This document shows positions 27,590 to 38,849 of a stretch of 64,000 nt of DNA, piece by piece; position 1 is the first letter of the stretch; the number at the start of each line of letters is the position of its first letter. The DNA comes from Vanessa cardui (taxonomy: Eukaryota; Arthropoda; Insecta; Lepidoptera; Nymphalidae), in NCBI RefSeq assembly GCF_905220365.1, contig NC_061136.1:9961702-10025701 (forward strand), read 5' to 3'. A model generated the notes under the pieces. The model did no database searches, had not been told where the DNA came from, and was given only the letters and a program-made list of their open reading frames with translations. A program made the position numbers and the translations under genes.

Positions 27590-27910
27590 AATAATCGTGT
27601 CGTTCGACCGAAACTTCGTCAATCACTCCATCCCTTTATATCGAATGGGCCTTTTTACTGTTTTTCTTACATTAATAATGGCGGCTATCTTCAGAAACGA
27701 ATCTTCGCTGACCTGTATTATTGTCATAGGGAAATTTACAGCGTTCATTTATTTGCCAATGTCCCCTCTTATTTTCCGTTCGAGGCCAATCCGATAGATG
27801 CTACTGTTGAAAATTTTTCGTAAGCAGCAATTCGTCTTGTCGCGAGTCCTATCTTTGGGCGAACATTCGACGGCCGCCCCTATGAGAGGCTCAAAGACTA
27901 GCGTAGGCAC
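27590..27910. promoter_or_regulatory. candidate regulatory block
   Basis: The segment is GC-richer than its flanks and ends in a CpG-rich patch (about 27835-27890). Two overlapping plus-strand frames (95 and 66 codons) cross it in different phases. That is more consistent with low stop density than with coding. Confidence 0.2.
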
Positions 27911-30900
27911 TTAGACGTGACAAACTATATAATTATGTCTACGCAAATTTAGTCATTTTTTAAAACCGGTTTTTATATCAATTTAACTGCAGGTTTTAGA
28001 GATTAACTATATTTTTTACATGTAATTGTGACGTTAACACTTGAATATTAATTATAATTTGGAATCGTTACGTTTTAAATAACCATTTGGCTATTTTTAA
28101 CTATTATTATTTTTATATAACTAGCTTTAATTTTAACAAAGCATCATATTTATTTAGTTTATTAATGGCATCGCTATATTATATAAATATTATAATGATA
28201 ATTTTTGTAGTAGGTAACTCTGTATACTAGAGTAGTAAGTATGTAAAACTTAAAGGAATATTAATGAGATAAATACTAAATATAATTAATTCATCCTAGA
28301 AGGTTCATCTATAATTTGCCTACGCTTTACTTCGTCTCTCCTCTCCGCACCGCACCCTCCGATCTCCCGACGTAGCTAAAACCACTTGTGCCAATTTTCT
28401 CAGGGACTACTTCCACTTAACTTGAGCTCCTACATCTACCGACCTCGATGATGTATCTCAATCCCAAATAAATACAAAACGTGTTTTATGTTAACGATGA
28501 TAAGATTCAATTTCGCTCACTTAAAATCATGGCTATTGGACCTATATAGCTCTGTATCGGATACTTGGATATAAGTTTATAGGTTCCATCATTTTTTTCT
28601 CTGGTCTCTACATTGTAATGAGATTATTTAAAGAATAGCTCTTAACAAATATAGTCAATTAAATTAATATTCTGTAAACAAAGTTTGAAGTTGAGTTTAA
28701 GCGTTTAAAAAATTAAAATCGTCTCAATATTAATATAATATGTACTTAAAACGCAATAATTATTAACGCCGCTGCTACGGCCACTTATTTCAATGTAAAC
28801 AAGTTATACCGAAGCAAATTTCCATAATTCTTATTCTTAGATCAAACATGTGTTTAAATGTCGACAGAAGATCTCGTAAATAAAATAAAAAACACATTAT
28901 GTATTTTTAAAATGTTGGATACATCACAATGAATCAACGAACCGTATCAAAAAACGAAGTATCACAAACTCGAAAGAGGAACTCGGTCGAAAAAAAACTG
29001 ACTCATCCGCGATCATTATCCACGGTCCTTTTATTTCTTGTCACATGTAGGTAAATTATTTCTTAGCGTCATAACTCTGGGTCCCGACCTAAGGCCACGG
29101 CCACACTGAGCCAAATAAATCTCGCCTGTCGGGATCAGGTGACACCACCTTCTTTATGTTTTTTCCCAAGCCGTTTTACGGAAAAGATAAAAATCTTTAC
29201 ATATTTTGACGCTGCTTTACGGGGCTTATTCTCAAATTACGCGCGTCCATTACGTAATACTCAGAATCATTTTTGAAGAGGCAGATTAAGGCTGTGGTTA
29301 CGAGAACAGAATATTTTTTTAATTATTTCGTAGTAACTCGCTTCGAGTTATTTAAGTAAGTTTTTTATCTCACGTAGAAACATTTTAATAGATTTTCGCT
29401 TCTTAAGATATGTTTTAAGTTACAGGATGTAAAGATTAGATAGAACAGTAGGTAGGAACACTAGGTAAGTTTGAAGGAAAGTAAATTAAAACGTAAATGA
29501 AATAATCTCACTGTGTTAAAAGAATGTTGCGACACATCGATGGCACTGACATTCATATTTAGTTATTGTCCTAACACTGAAATTCTCGGTGCAGGTATTA
29601 CAAAAACGACCTTATACGATGGTAATAAAGCAGAAATTTCGATATCTGTTTAGACTAAATAGAACTTAGTCCGCGCAAAGTGACACACCGCTCCCATCAA
29701 TCGCGGTGTTTGCTTAAAACCGTCCTAAACGAAACGGCAAAGGTTACAGAAAATACGATCTGGTCAGAGAAAAATTTGTGCTCTTTTCCATTGCCCCGGA
29801 CCGACGACTGGCGTCAGAGAATTACTGCGAACACGAGCGATGTATAAAACATTAGTAGATGCAGAAAAGTACCGGAGCGTACTGACTGGCGTCTATGTAC
29901 CGTACACCGCACTGGGCAAAACGAAAATATATTACTTTTCCGAAGATTTAGGAGTGTTTGGACCGAACAATAATGTCCGGCTTTTGTGGAAAAAGATAGA
30001 TGGCGATGCATAGGTTACATGGAGCGGAGTTCTCCTTTTGTGAACGAATGAAACTTTAGCTTGGTTTGCTATGTTAGCGTTATTAATAATATTTACGAGT
30101 GTGTTACGTCTTGTATTCAAAAGGATAAAAATATTCTCACATTTCCTTGCAACTCGTATGTACATTAAAACTTATATAAATATAAGTCTTAACATGGCTG
30201 TAAAATAAATATAAAGTATTATATGAATAATTTAAATATATACTGGTAATAATTTACTGTCAAATGTCGTCCGGTTAATTTGAATATCATTGCGTAAAAA
30301 ATTGCCTCTAAAACAAGCTCATATCACAACATCCGATGTGAATAAATCTTTATTTTTTTATACCAATATGCCTACAGGGTGTTTAAGTTATACTGTAATA
30401 ATTTAATACATCGCTGAATTTTATTAATAGCCTAATAAAATGCCCAAAGCGGCAATAGTTTTTCTTTTAATGCGAAGACGTTTTCGATGTCAAGTAATTT
30501 ATGCGTAGATAGGTGGATAAAACTAAAACAAACATTTATTGCAAATCTTCAATTATAGCATAGTCTAGAAATATTCTCACAGGCATTTGTAAGGTTAAGA
30601 GACACTTAAGAAAAACACTCTGATTAATTGCTTTGTAGATTTTCCATTATAATTGATTGATTGATTCCAAGGCTAAATCTCTAATGACTTTATACACAAA
30701 ACATTGACGTTTTTTTTCTCTTTTTAATAAGCCGTATATTTTCCCATACTAATATCTCGTTATCAAACTTCACACCTTTTTTCTACAACTATCGACACTT
30801 TAATGACGTGTTTATGCATGTGAGAAAGAGACGGGGATAATGAGTAGATCGTTCGTTTAGCTTTCCATCGAAGGAACGCATGCGCATCGTGACTTGAAGT

Positions 30901-31602
30901 GGAATCACTTATTAGTGTACAGGGCCGGGGTAGGACACTTGTAGTATATTAATCTGCATATTAACTCCATACTGTCTCTTTTGTTATATGGAATACCATG
31001 CCACTGTATTGGAAACGGTTTTCCATATGAATATAGAACGGAAAGTAAATTGATGGCTCGTGCGAGGTCTATAGAATTGGCATAGTTAGAAATATTTTCA
31101 CTTGATGCTTAGAACTCTATAAACAATTATTATGTATAGGTTATGTGTGAGTTTACATGTAGAATAAATTAAGATTACGTATTTACAATACTGGTAAATA
31201 AATATCTTCAGTTTTTGAGATATAATTTCATTAATTGTTTGCGGAATTAGATTAAATTTTGAATAGTTCTGTAAACGAATGCCTGGGGAGTTACTCAATA
31301 AAAAAAAATGATATAAAAGTCTTTATATGTTTTTTACTTCAATTTAAAGGATCTGTAGACCCTTATAGATACCCTTTCGAAGCTTGGTTGGCTAGTTAAT
31401 AAGTAAATCAAAATTAATTTTTCAAAGTAAATAGAACTGAATTTTAGGATCCGACAAACGTATCCTACATATGGGTACAAATACAAGCAATCAAGAGAAT
31501 GGAAACTTGCTGGTTCGATACTGAACTCTATTTCAATTTGACTTGGCATTTCCACACCAAAAATAAACTTTAGAATTAAATTGACGATAAGTAAATTTGG
31601 AC
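27911..31602. other. AT-rich DNA with GC-richer islands
   Basis: No gene was found. GC-richer islands lie at 28320-28460 (pyrimidine-rich), 29040-29240, 29650-29900 and 30780-30925. A partial NRF1-like motif CGCATGCGCA lies at 30877-30886. Overlapping minus-strand frames at 29814-30165 are in different phases and lack motifs. Confidence 0.45.
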
Positions 31603-31795
31603 ATTATTACAGTTATTAAATACGGGATATTTACCATATACGACTACCTCCTTTCTTATGGACACTTCTAACATTATCAACATCTACCCGCAAACTTCAG
31701 TCTCGTGAACAGGCCATTCGTAGATAATGTCGAAGTTCCACCAACTAAAAATACAAAAACGTGATAAATATCCCGTGTTTAATAACTGTAATAAT
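31603..31795. mobile_element. 193-bp foldback (MITE-like) element
   Basis: Arms of 30 bp at 31604-31633 and 31765-31794 are inverted repeats with a single mismatch, and one further outer pair (A31603/T31795) also matches. Each arm contains the GTTATTAAA...CGGGATATTTA pattern. The roughly 130-bp centre is GC-richer than the arms and non-repetitive. Size and structure fit a MITE or a single-copy foldback element. No clear target-site duplication was seen, and the superfamily cannot be assigned. Confidence 0.65.
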
Positions 31796-32068
31796 AATAA
31801 TTACCAAGTGATTTAAAAAAAATTGACATTATGTATTTACATTGTATTTAAATAAAAGTGCTTTGGTTCGCTTTTCAAAGATTAAACTATTTTGGTATAA
31901 AATTATATCTTTTCTATTTATAATTGCATTCCAGTATGACGATTAAATCTATACAATCACAATCAACGCAGTTCCGAAACAGACGTTGAAAACCAACAAA
32001 CAATGTACTCAGCAATATTTAACACCCACATCGACAAAATAATACCTACTACCAGTTATTTAAAGGCA

Positions 32069-32410
32069 TTTAATTCAATGAGTCATTTCAGTTCTATCTA
32101 TAATTCGATTGACTCAATTTAATTGAAGTATATACAATACTTTACATTGTACTTGGTAGAGTCGCCTTTGTATGAAAAGTTTAATTGAATGAGTCATTTC
32201 AGTCTTCTACGTCTGTAATTTGATTGACTATTCATATACCAATTTAATTGGAGTATTTCCAATATTTTGTTTTTGTAGAGACGCTTTTGTATGAACAGTT
32301 TAATTCAATGAGTCATTTCAGTTCTACATTTATAATTTGATTGACTATTCTTATACCAATTTAATTGAAGTATTTGCAATACTTTGTACTTGTAGAGTGG
32401 TATGAAAAGT
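32069..32410. repeat. tandem repeat, three units of about 111-119 bp
   Basis: Units begin TTTAATTCAATGAGTCATTTC at 32069, 32180 and 32299 (the second with G for C). Each continues through ATTGACT, AATTTAATTG, CAATA-TTT and a TGTAGAG...GTATGAA block. Spacing is 111 bp then 119 bp, with the third unit ending at about 32410. Units differ by substitutions and small gaps, so the array is not recent. Confidence 0.85.
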
Positions 32411-32483
32411 AAAACATATGAAATTATTCTTACTAATATAATTTTATTAATATTGCTAGTATTTTGGACATCTTGTTTCTAGT

Positions 32484-32685
32484 TTAGTGGTAAGGCTTTG
32501 TGAAAGTCGACCTGGGTAGGTACCACCATCATATATTCTACCGCCAACTTGCAATATTTTGTATCGTTGTGATATAGTTTGAAGGGTGAGTAAACTGGGT
32601 AAGCCAGTATAGCTACAAGTACAAGGGACATAACATACCAGTTCTAATATCTATGGAAAGTAATAAGGTACAGTTGACAATAAGG
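32484..32685 (+). repeat. diverged Metulj-like SINE
   Basis: Blocks GTGGTAAGGCTTTGTG, TGGGTAGGTACCACC, TTCTACCGCCAA, GAAGGGTGAGTAA and GGGACATAACAT follow the order of the 6487 copy. The distal half decays after about 32650. Confidence 0.6.
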
Positions 32686-33580
32686 CAACAAAAAAAGGCA
32701 TTAAGATTGAAGCAATCTTGGATATTTGAAACATTATTTTAATTATACTAAAAATCATTCCTATATTTCAATATTTTAAGGAGATATAAATTTTATCTAT
32801 GGGCTTTATACTTAGGTACAAATATATCCATATGGACATCAATTACAATTTATTTTTTAATAATAATGTATAGAATCAAAGATATTTATTTCATAAGAAG
32901 ACAAGAAGCTTTTAATTACTTTGTCTTATAAATAATAATTTTAGTTAAACAATCATTAGTAAGTTTTACAGTCTCCTTACATTACTGATTAAGGTATAAG
33001 ACCTTAATCAGGAATGTTTAAAAAATAGATATAAAAACATAATATAATAAATAGCAGATTTATAAGGCTAACCCTTCCAGTAGTTGAACATCTGATCGTA
33101 CATCTACGTTCATAAGTCATTTAACTAGAAACTGAATTTGGTGTGAAGTGGGCCTTTAATTTATTGGATTAAGGGCTGTTCCCGCTAAGTCGCCACCTGT
33201 AGATCCTCGCTTCAATGACTTTAATAAAGTAAAGAGTACCAGTCAACACGAGTAATTATGATAGCTACTGACTGTAAAAAGATATTAAGATAAGACACGT
33301 AATTGTGTTCTAGTTGGTAATGGCTCTTGTAATTACTTCCCGATTAGTTTGGGTTGATATAGTACTTTACAAAAAATACCGTCAATTTGATAATGATATA
33401 AAACCTCTTTTTTTTTAAATTAAATTTATTAATCTATCAATATTATTGACGACAAAAATTAAATCAACACTAAACTCGATCGACAAGATAAAGAAACGAT
33501 TTTAAAAATCGAATACCTTTAATTAGTTTTTTAAATTATTTATTTATTTTCATAGTAACTAGGTCCGCTACCACGGCGCC
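32686..33580. other. AT-rich non-coding DNA
   Basis: No gene was recognised. It contains the 32979-33017 hairpin listed separately and a slightly GC-richer stretch at 33160-33330. Confidence 0.5.
32979..33017. repeat. inverted repeat, 17-bp arms
   Basis: Arms 32979-32995 and 33001-33017 pair with one mismatch around a 5-nt loop ATAAG. The inner 11 bp (CTGATTAAGGT) are perfect. Confidence 0.75.
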
Positions 33581-33691
33581 ATGCTCGCGACTGCCGTACC
33601 CTCTCCACGCTGCACGCGCTCCCCGCCCATAAACATGTCACTTCAGGCCGCATGCCGCGATTTACGACTTCTCACTCTAACTCGCCCATAA
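33581..33691 (+). other. short GC-rich open frame, 36 codons
   Basis: An ATG at 33581 in the context GGCGCCATGC opens a 36-codon frame ending at TAA 33689-33691. An in-frame TAG lies shortly upstream. The surrounding 33560-33700 segment is among the most GC-rich in the window. The peptide is Arg-, Pro- and Leu-rich with no motif I recognise. No splice donor follows closely. It could be an isolated exon or regulatory DNA with a chance frame; I do not call it a gene. Confidence 0.2.
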
Positions 33692-35029
33692 CTCTGCCAA
33701 ACAAAAGGGAAAGCTATACGCTCAACAGTCCCAAGCGGATAGTTTAATTTACACACACAGATGTAATGAAATGAGCTAGTATGCGACTTAAAGCGCGTGT
33801 ATATCGTTATTTTTCAGATGAAACTCGACCTTTTAAAGCATATTTTTAATTTCACAGATTATAGAAGTAATATAGAATATAAAGTATTTATAGTTGTATG
33901 AAGTGTGTATGAATGTATTTATTTGTTAGTAAATTTAGCGTGAGTTGGTTCTGATAAATTTGCATATACTGTAGAAACCTTGTCCTCGGTGTATCAGCAG
34001 GTCCGTTACGTTAAAGTTAACCGTCGGCAAAGAGTGTAATATTTTCATCCCTTTCCAACTCGCAATTCCCAGATCGTAAATCTCGAAATGGCCGCATGTA
34101 GGTTACGCACGCCATCCGCGCGATTTGAGAGGGAGCACATAAACTATAGTTTTCTCTGTTTTATTGCCTGTTTTACTGCGCGATAAAGGAGACGAGAGTA
34201 TATCGTTAAAATCAGCTGTTTAGGGTATGCTTCAAACGTGCTCAGGAATGTGGCGAACGAAATGTACTGTGCAATGACATGAAAGATGCTCTACTCCGAT
34301 GTATTATATTTTATAGAAACCAGAACATATAATTCATTTGTAATCAAATTTATAACGGTATATCATAAAAAACCTATATGAGAAACAAGTAATTTAATTG
34401 TTCTATATCCAATATTAGGATTTAGGAACAAAAGGATTCGAGGGTAGGACCAAACTTACAAGTTAAAACTTTCAAAAAATATTCGGCAAAAATTTTTATA
34501 AGCGTTATTTTTCCGTGTAAATAAAGAGAATAATTGAGAAATAGAAATAGTAAGTTTTTTAAAAACTTTTAGTTTTGGAATATTGTCTACCGTCATTGTA
34601 GTTTTGTTTATTCTTAACCTATTCGTTTTAAATTAAGAGTATGAAAATTGGCATTAAGTTGAATTGAAAATTGGTATCAAATAAAGAAACATGTACATAT
34701 GTACCTACCTACATTTGATCTATCTTTTATTTAAAAAGAAAAAGATACATCAAAAGAGTTGAACTACAGAGGTACATTGAGCTGAAGATAGATCAGTTAC
34801 TTTTATAGCTAGAATCATAGACATTGGTTTTCTTCTCTAATAAGGATATTTATTGATTCGTTAGTAAAAATTCAAGCAAGAATGAAGGTTGCATGTTTTA
34901 TAGGGTTATTATTTGATTTGTAGTTAACATCATACATCATCAACATGCAATTGTAATACAATAAAATATAAAATAGAGCTTCAACGTTTTAAAGGATTCC
35001 ATTTCTGGACTTTTTCTATGTGAATGTAT

Positions 35030-35031
<2 letters not shown>
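33692..35031. other. non-coding DNA, GC-richer at 34000-34260
   Basis: The 34000-34260 stretch has more CpG than its flanks and no long open frame. It is a possible regulatory block. The rest is AT-rich with nothing recognised. Confidence 0.4.

Positions 35032-35126
<95 letters not shown>
35032..35126. repeat. TA dinucleotide microsatellite
   Basis: An uninterrupted TA run spans the interval except for a single C at 35084. At 95 bp it is the longest simple repeat in the window and is likely length-polymorphic. As an AT alternating palindrome it can extrude cruciforms. Confidence 0.95.
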
Positions 35127-35128
<2 letters not shown>

Positions 35129-37870
35129 TATTCTAGGTAAATGAATATCGTCATATAAAGTTATTACGACGCTATATTTCCTTCAACACATATTTTTGGT
35201 TCATAAAATTCTTGATACAAACAGTAAAATACATAGTTTCAGTTGAAGACAATCACATTATTTTAATTTCTTAATAGGCGGATTAAAGCTCTTTATTTAT
35301 AGTACTTAAAACGAACAAGTGATTATCCAATACCAAGTACCAAAGACACATATCAGAGAAATCAAAATCCACACCCTTATTCTATAGTCAATTGATGATA
35401 TTGCAACATTTTAATGAATCGCATTATGGTCTTCTTAAGTTGCAAGTTGCTTCCTCAAGAGTTTAAGAATGTTTATATATTAATCATCGATGAACCTATA
35501 ATATCTTCCTACGAATATGATTTCGAAATATATATACAGAGGTAGTATGTCTGTCTATGGTAAACTAAAATAAAAACATAAAAAACTCATTTTCGAATAA
35601 TCTGGGTATAAAAACTCGTGGGACCTCGTGGATAATTATGTAGTTACATTTTTTTAAGTTAATGTTAGATCTAAAAGCACTCTAAACTCAGTGACGATGT
35701 AGTTTTTTTCTTTGTTTGCCTATCAATTAGGCTTAAAAGTCATAACTGAGAGTTAAATACAAAACGTATACACAAACTGTCATGAAGTACCAATGTTTTT
35801 AGTGTAATGTACTATAACATAATATTTGGATGTTTAAGAAATACACCTGGACAATTTTCAAAATAATTCGTTTCCGATATTTTTTATTATAATATAGTTA
35901 TCGACAAATTAATATAATAATAATAATTAAAATATTAGTATTATTTGTAAGTCATTGGAATGGGTTAAATAATGATGAATTTTCTTAAAAAATATGCTTA
36001 CAAGTACATCTAATGTAAATCAAATTGGCCTACCTACAAATGAGAAATATAACTAAATACTGAACAAATCATAATCACGTGGAATGCTAGCAAGTTTTTC
36101 TTTGATAATCCTTTGTTTCGACACTTCTAGTTAAAGTTTCATATTCAATTTGTATATTCAGATATATTAAAGGCACTTGGTAACTGGTTATCAATGGCTT
36201 AGAAATAAAATTAACTTACTCAGCAATGAGAACTCACTGAGCCTGTTTACATCTAATATTTTTGCTTAATTAACTTTTTTTTTTACTTTTTTTTCACTAG
36301 ATTACACGAAAAAAACATTTTATTAGGATTAAATATTTCAAAAATATAAATATTCTTCAATTAATAGTAGCTACCTAACTACTTTATACTTTTAAGAGAT
36401 TTTAAAATAAAAACAAAAAAAATGCAATCAGAACACACATAAAATATAATACAAAGTTTACAATTTCGATAACACCAATCAAATCTATATAATTCAAAAG
36501 TATATGCAAACTATTTACACCGTGAAGTATGACACAACAGCGCTGCGACAGTGACAGATGAGACTGACGCTCATCTCGACGCATCCACATTGGTGGGGAT
36601 AAGAAGATGGCGCCCAAAAATAACACTCTCATTGGTGGGCACAAATTACTGCCTAAACCTTTACTAATAGTATTGAATTCGTACAGGTATCAAATATTTT
36701 TACCTACTGTTTACTTAAATTTGAATAGAAAAGTATAAAATTGTTTTTATTATCTTTATTATTATATTTTATAAATTGGGCCCTTTTTATTTTATATATT
36801 TTTGTATTACTTACTACGTAGTTTTATTATTAATACGTTAATTAAGACAATTGACGAATTATTTTTCTTGATATTATGGAATGACAATAAAATCTACAGA
36901 TATATCAGGTTAAATAGATAGATAAGCATAATGTAGAACTAATTAATGAAGTTAAATCTTTTAAAATATATTTTCAATGATTCATATTCACGCTTAAATG
37001 AAATACCTCTGCCTTGAATAAAAAGTTTCAATATTTTTTTAACCAATTCGAATTAAATTATAAATAGACAAAATTTATATATTTTTTATTCAAATTTAAT
37101 AGTTCTATAGAAATAAGCAATACTGTGTAATTGTTGCAATTTGTAATCTATTAATTATTCCCTTGTTTTAGTTAGTTACATTTCAATGAATTATTTGAAT
37201 TAATTAAAAACCGAAAATATAAAAAAAAAGTATTTTCGTGATACAAGGAATCAATACGCAGATACTTGTATAATTTTAAGTATATTATAAATAAGTAGTT
37301 TTCTTTCAGTTTATTGGGAAGGTAATTTTAAGTACAATACGTAATATCTATTTAAGGTATTAAATAAAAATAAAATACACCTAAAACACTATTGAAAACA
37401 ATTTATAATAAAGTAAAAAGTAAAATTATCTTTAAATTGATCCTACCTACTCGTACTTATGAATGCAATTACAATAAATATACTGTCGGCTTCTTTTGAC
37501 TTGTATATTTTTTTGTATCACTTGTCTTATAGTATTTATCGCTAGTAATTTGTACAGTGGTCATAATCATATATACTTATACCAGTGTTTCGTATATGTA
37601 CACATTAAGCTCTATAAAACGTATAGTATCGGGACCGTTTCTTTTAATTATAGTGATACCATTCGATTTTAACAAATTACGCCAAAGCTCAAAAGTTGGT
37701 TATAATTCAGCTCCATTACTTTCCATTTCAAGTATAGCTAACTAACATCATTCAAAACATATAATATGAATGGGCATTATAACATTTTTTTTTTACTGAA
37801 TTGATTGTAATGGTTTACTTCAAAAGATACAATAAACATAATTATAATTCCAATACGTAAAGCGCGTGCG
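35127..37870. other. AT-rich non-coding DNA
   Basis: No gene was recognised. A GC-richer patch at 36525-36650 supports an 80-codon minus-strand frame whose distal part is hydrophobic but otherwise featureless. Confidence 0.5.
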
Positions 37871-37882
37871 TGCGCATGCGCA
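37871..37882. promoter_or_regulatory. NRF1-type palindromic site
   Basis: A perfect TGCGCATGCGCA, the consensus palindrome bound by NRF1 (Erect wing in flies), sits in a CpG patch about 260 bp upstream of the 38.1-38.76 kb promoter-like block. Such sites are typical of TATA-poor CpG promoters. Binding is inferred from motif only. Confidence 0.5.
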
Positions 37883-37956
37883 TCATATTTTTTTTACTTC
37901 TGCGCGAATGAACGGACAGCAACAGAGAGCCCTAATTCTTGTGTAAGTCTTATTAT

Positions 37957-37994
37957 ATGATCGTAACTAGTATGTTAATATTAGTTACGATCAT
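37957..37994. repeat. perfect 13-bp inverted repeat
   Basis: Arms ATGATCGTAACTA (37957-37969) and its exact complement (37982-37994) flank a 12-nt spacer. It lies between the NRF1-type site and the CpG-rich block. Confidence 0.8.
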
Positions 37995-38097
37995 TACAGT
38001 GAGTTCATCATATATTAATCTGCCTGAACGTATTGTAGTAGTAGAAGGTAATTTTTGACAGTTTTTACCTAAAATGAATACTTAAGTTGGGTTTAAT

Positions 38098-38763
38098 TTA
38101 TATTTCAGAGCATACTTTAAAATCACAAAATCAGTTGTTATATATATTTTCCAAGTAGAGCAACTTGCGTGTCGCGCGTTATGCTATCAACGTCTGGTGC
38201 ATCGAACGATACACCAAGAAACTTTACGACGCCGCACTTGCTCGGATCGGCCGTGCTACGGGCGACCACGGCCGATACAATTCTATCGCGCGCTTCGAAC
38301 GGACCGTTCAATTAATCGCTCCGATTAACGTTGTCTCTCGGACATCAATGGTGTCGGATTAACGGAGGGTGGTGGTGTCCTTTTCTGTTGGTCGCAGATT
38401 TAGTGCGGCGCCGCGGCGTGCGGCGTCGCTTGGCGGGGGGTGCGGCGTCGCTCGTAAAGCATCGGTCGGCACACTCTACTGACGCGCGCCTTGGCGACTA
38501 CGCGTTGCGTAACACACCGCGCCATAAACAACACGACGTGCTCGCCTCCGCACCTGACGGTCGCTCGCACCGCTTACCCACGTGCGTCCGACACATTACG
38601 TATTGCGCTCATGCCCTGTCTAAAACGCTGACACGTGACTTGACGAGTGAAACTCTCGGAACTCTTTTATTCGGTAGAACTGTGAGTTTTGTGAAGAAGT
38701 TTTTACCAAGCGGGATGCCGCGACCCCGTTTGCCGACGGCGAACGGCGGCCGCTCCGCTTAAG
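38098..38763 (+). promoter_or_regulatory. orphan promoter with probable non-coding first exon
   Basis: From about 38165 to 38760 the sequence is by far the most GC- and CpG-rich in the window. A TATA-like TTATATTTC at about 38099 lies roughly 30 bp before an Inr-like TCAGTTG at 38131-38137, giving a possible start near 38133. The right edge is a near-consensus splice donor (exon end 38763). Together these suggest a promoter and 5' untranslated exon transcribed rightward. A 143-codon frame (38331-38762) and a 15-codon frame from ATG 38715 both stop at TAA 38760-38762, one base before the exon end, so neither can continue into a second exon. I treat both as upstream or chance frames. It could instead be the start of a long non-coding RNA. 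No downstream exon was recognised. Confidence 0.45.
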
Positions 38764-38769
38764 GTGAGT
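38761..38769 (+). other. predicted splice donor AAG|GTGAGT
   Basis: The exon side reads AAG and the intron side GTGAGTTTAT, matching the metazoan donor consensus at nearly every position. It coincides with the edge of the CpG-rich block, which strengthens the call. A weaker alternative, ACT|GTGAGT, lies at about 38689-38697. Confidence 0.45.
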
Positions 38770-38829
38770 TTATTGCCGATTTATAGCTCCCAACTTTACC
38801 CGCTGGGGAGTAAAGGGTCCGAAACAAGT

Positions 38830-38846
38830 TTTGTTTACTAAACAAA
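38830..38846. promoter_or_regulatory. 17-bp palindrome with paired forkhead-type sites
   Basis: TTTGTTTACTAAACAAA is a perfect odd palindrome centred on C38838. Each half carries TGTTTA, the forkhead (FOX) core. It lies just inside the predicted intron, 67 bp after the donor. Function is inferred from motif only. Confidence 0.4.
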
Positions 38847-38849
38847 CTT

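Noticed and set aside
38331..38762. 143-codon plus-strand open frame, the longest in the window
   Set aside because: It lies in the CpG-rich block where stop codons are rare, has no recognisable domain, is Arg-rich in a way expected from GC-rich sequence, and stops one base before the probable splice donor.
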